DNA of 64,000 nucleotides from Pedobacter schmidteae (lineage in GTDB: Bacteria; Bacteroidota; Bacteroidia; Sphingobacteriales; Sphingobacteriaceae), in assembly GCF_900564155.1 (NCBI RefSeq), contig NZ_LS999839.1, positions 4,089,097 through 4,153,096 of the forward strand, given 5' to 3'. Numbering within the stretch: position 1 is the stretch's first letter; the number at the start of each line of letters is the position of its first letter. A program made the position numbers and the translations under genes. Positions 46,038 through 53,676 of this stretch are shown one piece after another. The notes under the pieces are model-generated. The model saw nothing but the letters and a program-made list of their open reading frames with translations. It ran no database searches and was not told the origin of the DNA.

Positions 46038-47828
46038 TTATACATTTTGTATTTTGCAACCCATCAGGCTGTTTTCTGCTTGTTGCAATTGCTGTTGCAT
46101 CTCGCTGATGGTCATATTGGTCTGCTTTTTAAGTTCAGGTATTAGCGTTTGATAATAAGCTATACCCTGTAATAGTTGTTCTTTAAACTTTGCAAAATAT
46201 TTTGCTTTTTTTACGCTTAGTTCGTCCAACTGTGCTGCAACGTCTTTTTTCAGGTAATCAATATATAGGTTTAATTCGTTGATAAACAAGTTCGGTCGGT
46301 TTACAGAACCCAATAAATTCGTTTTACCATAAATGTGTTGTATCATTTCTTTTAAGCTGTACTTACCCGAAAAATAGGCCAGATTTGGGCCTGGACAAAT
46401 GCTTACTGCCTTGTTTTCTTTTGGCTTAAGCATATCATTTTTTAGGTATGTTGAGGCACACAATCCCTCACACAGACATACCTTTTCGGTAATGGCATCA
46501 AATTGCTGCTGATGGCTTTCTGGGGGTAAATGCTGCGCTGCCAGTTCTTTCAGCTTTAAATGTTGATACTCGCGTGATGCCGTACAAATGGGTAAAGCGG
46601 TAAATTCTGTATTGGTACAAAGAAATTTTTTGGTGCACGGGCTTCCCGGCCGGCCTTTAGCTATACGGTCGAGGCGTTGTTGCTCTATACTGCTCTTTCT
46701 AAAGTTATTAAACAGTACGCCGAGGGGCGATGAATTGCTAAGGTAATAGTCAGTTTGATCGGCGCTGATCAAATCGCCTAAAGTCTGCTCATCTACATTG
46801 GTGGCCTCAGGCACCAGTAAAAACGGACTTCCCCATCCGGCTGCATCCAGTTCGTAGTAATTGATTAGAAACCGATGTTCTTCGGCAGTACCAATGCCAC
46901 CCTGGGCAGTAATGCGCTGTGTTGGTTTGGATATGAGTGAGATCCCTTTGATTATTAGGGCTGCCTGATAAATATCGTATAATTCATTGGCCAGCAGTGC
47001 CCGTTTCTCTTTAAACTCTTCCAGTATCGGGCCCAGCAAAAAGCCTTCGGTAGCAAAGGCATGACCACCACAGTTTAAGCCCGATTCCACCCTGAATTCT
47101 GATACCCATAGTCCCTTTTTTGCTAGCATTTTTGCTTGAATCATGGCCGAACGAAAATCGCTGACCTTAAGTATGATACGCTTTTCCAATACCCCTGAGC
47201 GGTTGGGGTAAAAATCAGTGCATTTTTCCATGTAAGCGTATAAACGTGGGTTCAAGCCGGCTGAAATGATGACAGCAGCTTTGAGGTTGCTGTTGGCAAA
47301 GCCGCGCATAGCTGCCAGCGCGTCTGTATAATCGTCGCCCAGGTATGCTTCATTTAAACTGTAATTGGCCTTATCTACTTTCGACATGATGTTGACATCA
47401 ATGCTTCCCGGAGTCATTTGTGTTTTTAAATTATTAAGAGCCAGTTCTTGTTGTTTTGATTCGGATATTTTTAATATGGCCTGATAGCTGTTTTTTAATA
47501 CAGAACTATCCGGTAACAGTTCAAAGTATTTATCCAATGCCGTTCCTTGTCCGGCTGCGGTGTTGAGCAAGCTTTCAAATTGTTGCTTTACCAGCTTGTC
47601 CAGCAGGTTCAAATAGGCTGTAATCCTCAAAGCACGACTGTCTGCTTCTTTTTTGTCGATAAGCACATAACTTTCATTGTTTTTATCAGAATGAAATTTT
47701 CGCATGCGCTCTGTTAGTTCGTCATCAACTATAGAAACAACGGATGATATCCCGTATTTTGCCACCTTTAAAGGGGTGTCAATAGAATAACCCAGGCCCA
47801 GTACGGGAATGTGAAAGGTATGGTTCAT
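46038..47828 (-). CDS. NPD-like TIM-barrel flavoprotein with Cys-rich C-terminal region
   Basis: About 596 residues from ATG 47828 (MNHTFHIPVLGLGYSIDTP), which fits the barrel start better than an upstream ATG at 47855. The family motifs I can see are GLGYSIDTPLKVAKYGISSVVS, split as GLGYSIDTPLKVAKYG and ISSVVS, a middle NCGGHAFATEG (like the GHDG/GHAF catalytic loop of nitronate monooxygenase) and AQGGIGTAEEHRFL, a phosphate-binding turn for FMN. A C-terminal third has CTKKFLC, CTAS, and CLCEGLCAS clusters, unlike plain nitronate monooxygenases. It is divergent from the FixL-like kinase and shares an FNR-type site with it. Function not assigned; redox role likely. Confidence 0.65.
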   Translation of the reverse strand: MNHTFHIPVLGLGYSIDTPLKVAKYGISSVVSIVDDELTERMRKFHSDKNNESYVLIDKKEADSRALRITAYLNLLDKLVKQQFESLLNTAAGQGTALDKYFELLPDSSVLKNSYQAILKISESKQQELALNNLKTQMTPGSIDVNIMSKVDKANYSLNEAYLGDDYTDALAAMRGFANSNLKAAVIISAGLNPRLYAYMEKCTDFYPNRSGVLEKRIILKVSDFRSAMIQAKMLAKKGLWVSEFRVESGLNCGGHAFATEGFLLGPILEEFKEKRALLANELYDIYQAALIIKGISLISKPTQRITAQGGIGTAEEHRFLINYYELDAAGWGSPFLLVPEATNVDEQTLGDLISADQTDYYLSNSSPLGVLFNNFRKSSIEQQRLDRIAKGRPGSPCTKKFLCTNTEFTALPICTASREYQHLKLKELAAQHLPPESHQQQFDAITEKVCLCEGLCASTYLKNDMLKPKENKAVSICPGPNLAYFSGKYSLKEMIQHIYGKTNLLGSVNRPNLFINELNLYIDYLKKDVAAQLDELSVKKAKYFAKFKEQLLQGIAYYQTLIPELKKQTNMTISEMQQQLQQAENSLMGCKIQNV

Positions 47829-47881
47829 GAAATTGTAATAAGATTTAGACCACAAAGAAGCAGACTATTTTTAGCTTAAAA

Positions 47882-47897
47882 TATGATCCAGATCACT
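47882..47897. promoter_or_regulatory. FNR-type palindrome upstream of kinase and NPD-like gene
   Basis: TATGATCCAGATCACT contains TGAT-CCAG-ATCA, the FNR-like core TGAT-N4-ATCA. It lies in the divergent spacer between the NPD-like gene (start 47828) and the FixL-like kinase (start 47963). Confidence 0.55.
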
Positions 47898-47921
47898 TTT
47901 TAATTTGACTGAGGTGATAAG

Positions 47922-47949
47922 TTGGAGATAGATAAAATATATATATTTG
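47922..47949 (+). promoter_or_regulatory. Bacteroidota promoter for the FixL-like kinase
   Basis: TTG at 47922-47924 and TATATTTG at 47942-47949 with 17 bases between them match the -33 and -7 boxes of this phylum. The ATG is 14 bases further on. Confidence 0.5.
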
Positions 47950-47962
47950 TGAAAAGGAACAT

Positions 47963-49147
47963 ATGGAGCAAGTCAGGTTATTAGAGGCTATTATTGAAAC
48001 GGCTATTGATGGTATCATTACTATTGATAAGAGGGGGCATATAGAAAGTCTTAATCCTGCTGCATTGAAACTTTTTGGCTATTCGCTTGACGAGGTAAAA
48101 GGTAGGAACATTAACATGCTGATGCCTGAACCTGATAAAAGTGGTCATGATGGTTATCTAAACAGATACCAGACTACTGGCGAAAAGCGTATTATTGGCA
48201 AGGGCCGTGAGGTTCGTGGCTTAAGGAAAGATGGAAGTACCTTTCCTTTTAGATTGGCAGTAAGCGAGGTCCAATATGATGACCGGATTATTTATACTGG
48301 TTTTATTCATGATCTTTCCAAAGAAAAAGAAGCGGAAGAGCGCTTGCGCGAATATGCGGCTGAACTAGAGGAACTGGTAGAAGAACGGACCAGATCATTA
48401 AGGAAAACAGTGAGGGCATTAAGCGAAGCAAAAGAGGAGGTCAGCATTTCGTTGGAGAAAGAAAAAGAACTCAACCAGATGAAAAGCCGTTTTGTATCTA
48501 TGGCTTCACATGAATTCAGAACGCCCTTAAGTTCTGTGCAATTGTCTTCTTCACTGATAGAAAAATATGCGCAGCCTTTTAACAATAAGAATATTACCAA
48601 ACATGTAGCTAAAATTAAAAATGCAGTAGGTAACTTAACGACCATACTAAATGATTTCTTGTCGCTGGAGCGACTGGAAGCCGGAATGGTGGAGCCTGCT
48701 TTTGGCCCCTTTGATTTGGTAAAGCTATCGGAGGAGGTAACGGAAGAAATGCAGATGATCGCTAAACAGGAACAGCATATCATTTATCAGCATACCGGTT
48801 TGGAAAGTATGGTAAGTTTGGACCAGAACCTGATACGAAACTGTATGATAAATCTGATTTCCAACTCCATTAAATATTCCGGTGAGCATACATTTATCGA
48901 GTTTAATACTGAAATTAACGACGAACAATATATCATCACCATTAAGGACAACGGCATCGGAATTCCCGAGTCTGATCAGAAACATCTTTTTCAGCCTTTT
49001 TTTAGAGCCAATAATACCGGTAATATTCCCGGTACTGGTTTGGGATTAAACATTGTGCTTCGTTATGCTTCGCTGATGAATGGTACGCTGCATTTCGAAA
49101 GTGTGATCAATAAAGAAACTACCTTTAAACTTTCCTTTAATAAATAG
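47963..49147 (+). CDS. FixL-like haem-PAS oxygen-sensing histidine kinase
   Basis: A 394-residue soluble kinase. The PAS domain (about 5-125) is strikingly FixL-like: NMLMPEPDKSGHDGYLNRY and GEKRIIGKGREVRG-like stretches match it. In Bradyrhizobium FixL the proximal haem His200, Arg206 and distal Arg220 are 6 and 20 apart; here His62, Arg68 and Arg82 have the same spacing. A coiled coil (about 122-172) leads to HisKA with phospho-His183 (SHEFRTPLSS) and an HATPase with N-box (LISNSIKYSG), DNGIGI and GTGLGLN. No membrane helices. The regulator follows immediately (stop TAG, then ATG). An oxygen sensor controlling the cbb3/hemN genes is the natural reading. Confidence 0.88.
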   Translation: MEQVRLLEAIIETAIDGIITIDKRGHIESLNPAALKLFGYSLDEVKGRNINMLMPEPDKSGHDGYLNRYQTTGEKRIIGKGREVRGLRKDGSTFPFRLAVSEVQYDDRIIYTGFIHDLSKEKEAEERLREYAAELEELVEERTRSLRKTVRALSEAKEEVSISLEKEKELNQMKSRFVSMASHEFRTPLSSVQLSSSLIEKYAQPFNNKNITKHVAKIKNAVGNLTTILNDFLSLERLEAGMVEPAFGPFDLVKLSEEVTEEMQMIAKQEQHIIYQHTGLESMVSLDQNLIRNCMINLISNSIKYSGEHTFIEFNTEINDEQYIITIKDNGIGIPESDQKHLFQPFFRANNTGNIPGTGLGLNIVLRYASLMNGTLHFESVINKETTFKLSFNK

Positions 49148-50206
49148 ATGAAGAAGACGACAGTATTGATTATAGAAGATAACGAAGACATTAGAGAAAG
49201 CACGGCCGAGATACTGGAACTAGCTGATTTTGAGGTGCTGCAGGCAATTAATGGAAGAGTAGGTGTTGAAATGGCGCTTGCACATATGCCGGATTTGATT
49301 TTGTGCGATATCATGATGCCCGAACTGGATGGTTATGGCGTATTGTATATGCTGAGTAAGAATGCAAAAACTGCAGTTATCCCCTTTATTTTTCTGACCG
49401 CAAAGGCGGAACGTATTGATATGCGAAAAGGTATGGAAATGGGAGCAGATGACTATCTGACCAAACCTTTTGATGATGTTGAATTACTGAATGCAATAGA
49501 AATCCGTTTGAGCAAGAAAGACAAACAAGAGCTTTTTTACAGTCAGTCAATAGAGAAACTAACTAGCTTACTTGGCGGAACTTCGGGATTGAGTGTATTG
49601 CAGAAAATGATAGCCGAACGCAAAGTACGTAATGTAAAGAAAAGACAGGTAATTTATTACGAAGGTGATGATGTATCAGGTATTTATCTGATTATTTCCG
49701 GTAGGGTAAAAACGGTAAAACTTAGTGCCGATGGACGTGAGTTGCTGACCGGGATTTACGGACAGGATCAATATTTCGGGATCCCGGCTTTTTTAAGTCA
49801 TGAACCTTATGCCGAGACTGCTGAAGCGCTGGAAGATGCTACGATATGTTTGTTACCTAAAGAAATGGTTGAAGAGTTGTTAAATAAATATCCGGATGTA
49901 ACCAGACAGTTTATCCAGATCCTCTCCAATAATTTACTGGATAAGGAAGAGCAGTTGTTGCAGTTGGCTTACCATTCAGTAAGAAAGCGTATGGCGGAAG
50001 TATTGATCAGACTATGTAAGCAGGAGAAACAGGACACCGTATTGAATTTAAAAGTCTCCAGAGATAACCTGGCGGCAATGGCTGGAATGGCTACCGAAAC
50101 GGTAAGCCGCATTTTAAGTGATTTCAGAGATGAAGAGATTATTGAAAAGAAAGGGAGCCAGATTATTATATTAGACGAACTGCGTCTGCAAAATATGAAA
50201 AACTGA
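49148..50206 (+). CDS. Response regulator with receiver fused to CRP/FNR output module
   Basis: A 352-residue fusion. Receiver about 4-120 with phosphoacceptor Asp54 (ILCDIMMPE), switch Thr in FLTAKAE and Lys106 (TKPF). Then a cyclic-nucleotide-binding-like domain about 150-265 (YYEGDDVSGIYLIISGRVK) and an HTH_Crp about 275-345 whose recognition helix is ATETVSRILSDF. Glu, Ser and Arg in ETVSR are at the positions of FNR's ETISR. So it joins what Rhizobium does with FixJ plus FixK in one protein. No four-Cys iron-sulphur cluster is visible; oxygen is sensed by the kinase. Starts directly after the kinase stop. Confidence 0.9.
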   Translation: MKKTTVLIIEDNEDIRESTAEILELADFEVLQAINGRVGVEMALAHMPDLILCDIMMPELDGYGVLYMLSKNAKTAVIPFIFLTAKAERIDMRKGMEMGADDYLTKPFDDVELLNAIEIRLSKKDKQELFYSQSIEKLTSLLGGTSGLSVLQKMIAERKVRNVKKRQVIYYEGDDVSGIYLIISGRVKTVKLSADGRELLTGIYGQDQYFGIPAFLSHEPYAETAEALEDATICLLPKEMVEELLNKYPDVTRQFIQILSNNLLDKEEQLLQLAYHSVRKRMAEVLIRLCKQEKQDTVLNLKVSRDNLAAMAGMATETVSRILSDFRDEEIIEKKGSQIIILDELRLQNMKN

Positions 50207-50217
50207 TTAAGATCACA
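50202..50217. promoter_or_regulatory. FNR-type palindrome before the LDH-like/hemN genes
   Basis: ACTGATTAAGATCACA has the core TGAT-TAAG-ATCA. It overlaps the stop of the REC-FNR gene and lies 72-87 bases before the next ATG at 50289. Confidence 0.6.
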
Positions 50218-50288
50218 TTTCTTCCTGACTAAGCTCATTCTCTAAGAATTTCTATACTGCTAAATTTGATTATTAATAATCAATTTGC

Positions 50289-50777
50289 ATGAAAGTAGTA
50301 GCCTACAGTATAAAGTTATTTGAGAAAGAGCCCCTGGCCATAGCCAATCATAAGAAGCATGAAATTACTTTGATTTCTAATGGGTTATGTGCCGATACTG
50401 TAAGCTATGCTACAGGAAAAGAAGCGGTAATTGTATTTGAGGATGATGATGTGTCGGCCGACGTGATCAACAGATTGGCTGATATGGGAGTAAAGTATAT
50501 CGCTACACGTTCAACTTCTACTGACCATATTGATCGTGAAGCGGCAACTGCAAAAGCGATTAGAATTGCAAATGTACCTTCATTGGCCTTAAGTGGGCTT
50601 ACAGATGCCGAATTATCTATGGCACTGGCTGAAGAAACGATATTAAACCTGGACAAATGGCAGCAAAACAGATGCCTCGGCCTTGCTTGTGTTTGTTCAA
50701 GATCATGCGACCAAATCAATCACTCAACTTTAAACACCGACAACTCTCATCCTCATGAACACGAACACGCTGATTGA
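50289..50777 (+). CDS. Truncated D-lactate-dehydrogenase-like protein with Cys/His tail
   Basis: A 162-residue protein. Residues 1-98 closely resemble the N-terminal substrate-domain part of D-lactate dehydrogenase (MKVVAYSIKLFEKE, VIVFEDDDVS, VKYIATRSTSTDHID). The Rossmann NAD-binding half is absent. Instead a different tail has four Cys (129, 134, 136, 140: CLGLACVCSRSC) and HPHEHEH at the end, both good metal ligands. It overlaps the hemN start by 23 bases, so translation is coupled. It cannot be a working dehydrogenase on its own; a metal-binding or ligand-binding role is inference. Confidence 0.65.
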   Translation: MKVVAYSIKLFEKEPLAIANHKKHEITLISNGLCADTVSYATGKEAVIVFEDDDVSADVINRLADMGVKYIATRSTSTDHIDREAATAKAIRIANVPSLALSGLTDAELSMALAEETILNLDKWQQNRCLGLACVCSRSCDQINHSTLNTDNSHPHEHEHAD

Positions 50778-52119
50778 AAAATATCATGTAGCTGCACCAC
50801 GCTATACCAGCTATCCTACAGTCCCTTACTGGGATGAAGATAATTTTGATACCCACAAATGGAGTGGATCAATTCTCAGTGCTTTTAATAAAAGCAATCA
50901 AAAAGATGGCATTAGTCTATATATTCATCTCCCATTTTGCGAGGATTTATGTACTTACTGCGGCTGTAATACCAGGATTACGAAAAACCACAGTGTGGAG
51001 CAGCCTTATATTCAGGCTTTGTTAAAAGAATGGAGCCTTTACCTGAAACTTTTTGGAAGTAAACCTCTGATCAGAGAATTACATCTGGGTGGCGGTACAC
51101 CTACATTTTTTAGTCCACGCAATCTCGATTCTTTAATCAGGAGCTTGCTGAAGGATGTATTGCTGCATGAGGATGCTGAATTTAGTTTTGAGGCTCACCC
51201 GGCCAATACCACTGAAGCTCATCTTTTTACCTTATACAGGCTAGGGTTTAAACGTTTGAGTCTGGGTATTCAGGATTTTGATCCGTTGGTGCAGTTGGCT
51301 ATTAACAGAATGCAAACGGTAGATCAGGTAGCCGGTATCACGAGTCTGGCACGTCAGGTGGGGTACACCTCCATTAATTATGATTTGATTTATGGCTTGC
51401 CGCACCAAACCTTTGCAGGGCTTGCCGACACTATAGAAGAGGTACTGAGGTTAAAGCCCGATCGTATCGCTTTTTACAGCTATGCACATGTACCATGGGT
51501 AAGGCCCGGACAACGCCGTTACACGGAAACTGATCTGCCATCAGCAGAATCTAAACAGGAATTGTATGAACTAGGTAGGAAGTTGTTGAAAGAAGCGGGA
51601 TACACCGAAATTGGCATGGATCATTTTACATTAACTACGGATAGTCTTTATCTGGCCGAAAGGAATGGCAAGCTTCATCGCAATTTTATGGGGTATACCC
51701 ATCAGTATAGTCAGGTGATGGTAGGGCTGGGAGTTTCCTCCATCAGTGATACCTGGACCGCCTTTGCGCAAAATGTAAAAACGGTAGAAAATTATATGGA
51801 GATGGTGAATAACGGTGAATTTCCTATTCTTAAAGGCCATATACTTACCGAAACAGATTTATTAATTCGTAAACATATTTTAAATATCATGTGCAAAGGA
51901 CACACTTCCTGGACCGTGCTTGATCTGGAAAATGAAGCCTTTGTACAGGGAATAGAAAGAATGCGTTGGTTGGCTCAGGATGGGTTGGTGCTTTTATCAC
52001 CTACACAATTACAAGTCACTACTTTTGGCAAACGTTTTTTAAGAAATATATGTATGACCCTTGATATAAGGCTGTGGGAAAAACAGCCCGAAAGGCAACT
52101 GTTTAGCATGGCCGACTAA
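50755..52119 (+). CDS. hemN: Oxygen-independent coproporphyrinogen III oxidase HemN
   Basis: A 454-residue radical-SAM enzyme. It has CEDLCTYCGC (Cys62, 66, 69, the CxxxCxxC cluster with a following Cys) and the HemN signatures LHLGGGTPTF, SFEAHPANT and LSLGIQDFDPLVQ. The C-terminal HemN domain starts about 370. It converts coproporphyrinogen III to protoporphyrinogen IX without oxygen, hence its place in a microaerobic gene group. It starts within the end of the LDH-like gene. Confidence 0.96.
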   Translation: MNTNTLIEKYHVAAPRYTSYPTVPYWDEDNFDTHKWSGSILSAFNKSNQKDGISLYIHLPFCEDLCTYCGCNTRITKNHSVEQPYIQALLKEWSLYLKLFGSKPLIRELHLGGGTPTFFSPRNLDSLIRSLLKDVLLHEDAEFSFEAHPANTTEAHLFTLYRLGFKRLSLGIQDFDPLVQLAINRMQTVDQVAGITSLARQVGYTSINYDLIYGLPHQTFAGLADTIEEVLRLKPDRIAFYSYAHVPWVRPGQRRYTETDLPSAESKQELYELGRKLLKEAGYTEIGMDHFTLTTDSLYLAERNGKLHRNFMGYTHQYSQVMVGLGVSSISDTWTAFAQNVKTVENYMEMVNNGEFPILKGHILTETDLLIRKHILNIMCKGHTSWTVLDLENEAFVQGIERMRWLAQDGLVLLSPTQLQVTTFGKRFLRNICMTLDIRLWEKQPERQLFSMAD

Positions 52120-52165
52120 GGATACATATTATACCCCGCAGTTAATGCTCCCCCTTTAAATGCGC

Positions 52166-52552
52166 TTACAGGCCGGTCTTTGGATCGGCCTGTTTGATTT
52201 TATAGGCCATCAGCTGAGCGATGGATTGGGCACGTAAAATGGCTTTTTCTGCCAATGGCCCGGCAAATTTATGATTTACTGTTGCTGTCCAGATATTCAT
52301 CCAACGTTCAAAATGGGTAGAATCTAAAGGCACAGTGCGATTTAGATCCAGGTGCTTTAACATAGGATTTCCGCTATAGGTAATTACATCAAAAAGTATC
52401 GTTTCCCAGAAAGAAACCATAACCGGGATATGTGATTCGAGATCAAAGTTGGCTGAGCGAAATAGCGGCCCTATTAATGGGTCTGTTAATACTGTATGGT
52501 AAAAAGTCTTTACCAGGTAGGTGATATCGGCTTTATCTTGAATGTCTTTCAT
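52166..52552 (-). CDS. Group III truncated haemoglobin
   Basis: A 128-residue globin of the truncated group III type. YLVKTFYHTVLTDPLIGPLF at the start (with the B10-region Tyr), SFWETILFDV and LDSTHFERWMNIW (His is the probable F8 ligand) are visible. Such globins can handle nitric oxide or oxygen near respiratory oxidases. It is last in the minus-strand cbb3 operon, 9 bases downstream of the UreH-like gene, so expression under low oxygen is expected. Confidence 0.9.
   Translation of the reverse strand: MKDIQDKADITYLVKTFYHTVLTDPLIGPLFRSANFDLESHIPVMVSFWETILFDVITYSGNPMLKHLDLNRTVPLDSTHFERWMNIWTATVNHKFAGPLAEKAILRAQSIAQLMAYKIKQADPKTGL
52168..52200 (+). terminator. Stem-loop ending hemN, overlapping globin 3' end
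   Basis: ACAGGCCG / CGGCCTGT, a perfect 8-bp GC-rich stem, then TTTGATTTT on the plus strand. It lies within the last codons of the convergent globin gene. Confidence 0.5.
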
Positions 52553-52561
52553 CTTATTTAC

Positions 52562-53242
52562 TCATTTACAATTGCTGATACCTGTTGCAGCCGGACTGAG
52601 GTAGGGGATATCAAGGGTCAAACCTCTTAAGATAAACCATATTCCAATACACAACATCAGATAAGGCACTACGCGATTAATTTTTCTTCTGAATACTGCG
52701 CCTGTGAAACCCATGCCCAGTGTAGCCATAAACATCAAAGGTAAGGTTCCCAACCCAAACCAGAACATGTAAATGACGGCATTTTGCACATTTTCGGTAT
52801 TTAAAGCCCCTGCCAGGGCCAGGTATACAAAGCCACAGGGTAAAAAGCCATTGATAAAACCAATAATGAGGTGATTGGCTTTGTGCTTAAGCGCATAGTT
52901 AAACATCCGGTTGAAAGGCGCCAGCATAAAAGAAGGGTTGTCTTTTAAAAAACGAAGCTTAAATAAGCGGGAGCAGGCTGCCAGTATAATGAGAATCCCG
53001 CTAAGGATGCTGATACCTTGTTGAAAGCCGGCAAGCCATATTTGCTGGCCAATTAAACCGATACCTACACCTAATATACAGTAGGCAATGATTCGTCCGA
53101 ACTGATACATCAGCTTATCAATAGCCATAAGAAACCAGCCTTGTTTTAATGCTGGAACTGCAAAAGCCAAAGGGCCGCACATGCCAATGCAATGTACACT
53201 TCCCAGCAATCCAATCATAAAGGCCAGTTTATCGGTACTCAT
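52562..53242 (-). CDS. DsbD/UreH-like (TauE/SafE-class) membrane protein of cbb3 cluster
   Basis: A 226-residue protein with six predicted membrane helices. The first contains GSVHCIGMCGPLAF with a CxxxC plus His, the kind of motif found in copper-handling DsbD_2/UreH-like proteins of cbb3 clusters. NGFLPCGFVYLAL in the fourth helix adds another Cys, P-C type. Overlap with ccoH is ATGA. It probably helps copper or thiol handling for oxidase assembly; the exact role is not known. Confidence 0.78.
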   Translation of the reverse strand: MSTDKLAFMIGLLGSVHCIGMCGPLAFAVPALKQGWFLMAIDKLMYQFGRIIAYCILGVGIGLIGQQIWLAGFQQGISILSGILIILAACSRLFKLRFLKDNPSFMLAPFNRMFNYALKHKANHLIIGFINGFLPCGFVYLALAGALNTENVQNAVIYMFWFGLGTLPLMFMATLGMGFTGAVFRRKINRVVPYLMLCIGIWFILRGLTLDIPYLSPAATGISNCK

Positions 53243-53676
53243 GGTATTTTTACCTCCTGTTCGTTTAAATAGGCTTTATCGGCTGTAGTCCAGGAGATAA
53301 TCAATCGCCACTGCCCCTTTTCTATGCCTTTAGTTGGGATTTTTACCTCGTTGGCACTGTCGGTAGCAATGGTAACCCTTTTATCGAGGCGTTTGTCCGA
53401 ATTTCTAACCAGCTTAAGCTCTCCTTCGGCTTTGTTTTTAAATATCAGTAAGATGTAATCGCTTGCTACACTGACCTGTGGGGCTGCATCATCAGTTTTA
53501 ACCTGTTCTTTGCGATTATAATCTTTGTCATAATTCAATCCCTTCTCGTAATAGTCCGTATCTACCAGGGCATCGGTCTTACTATTGATCATCAATATGC
53601 CCAGTACAATAATAAAGCTCATAAAGCAAAGCATTCCTATCATTAGTTTTATTCCCCAGTTCATTTTTTTAATCAT
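53239..53676 (-). CDS. ccoH: cbb3 oxidase assembly protein CcoH/FixH
   Basis: About 145 residues from ATG 53676 (MIKKMNWGIKLMIGM); 53703 would overlap ccoG further and 53664 is also possible. One N-terminal helix (about 6-28), then a periplasmic immunoglobulin-like domain. FixH-type start MNWGIKL...FMSFIIVL and YYEKGLNYDKDYNRKEQ about 45-60 are characteristic. It is needed for cbb3 assembly. Its end overlaps the start of the UreH-like gene. Confidence 0.88.
   Translation of the reverse strand: MIKKMNWGIKLMIGMLCFMSFIIVLGILMINSKTDALVDTDYYEKGLNYDKDYNRKEQVKTDDAAPQVSVASDYILLIFKNKAEGELKLVRNSDKRLDKRVTIATDSANEVKIPTKGIEKGQWRLIISWTTADKAYLNEQEVKIP

Noticed and set aside
50289..50777. Frameshifted pseudogene of lactate dehydrogenase
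   Set aside because: The frame is clean, the tail is ordered (Cys and His clusters), and no Rossmann-fold sequence follows in other frames because hemN begins there.
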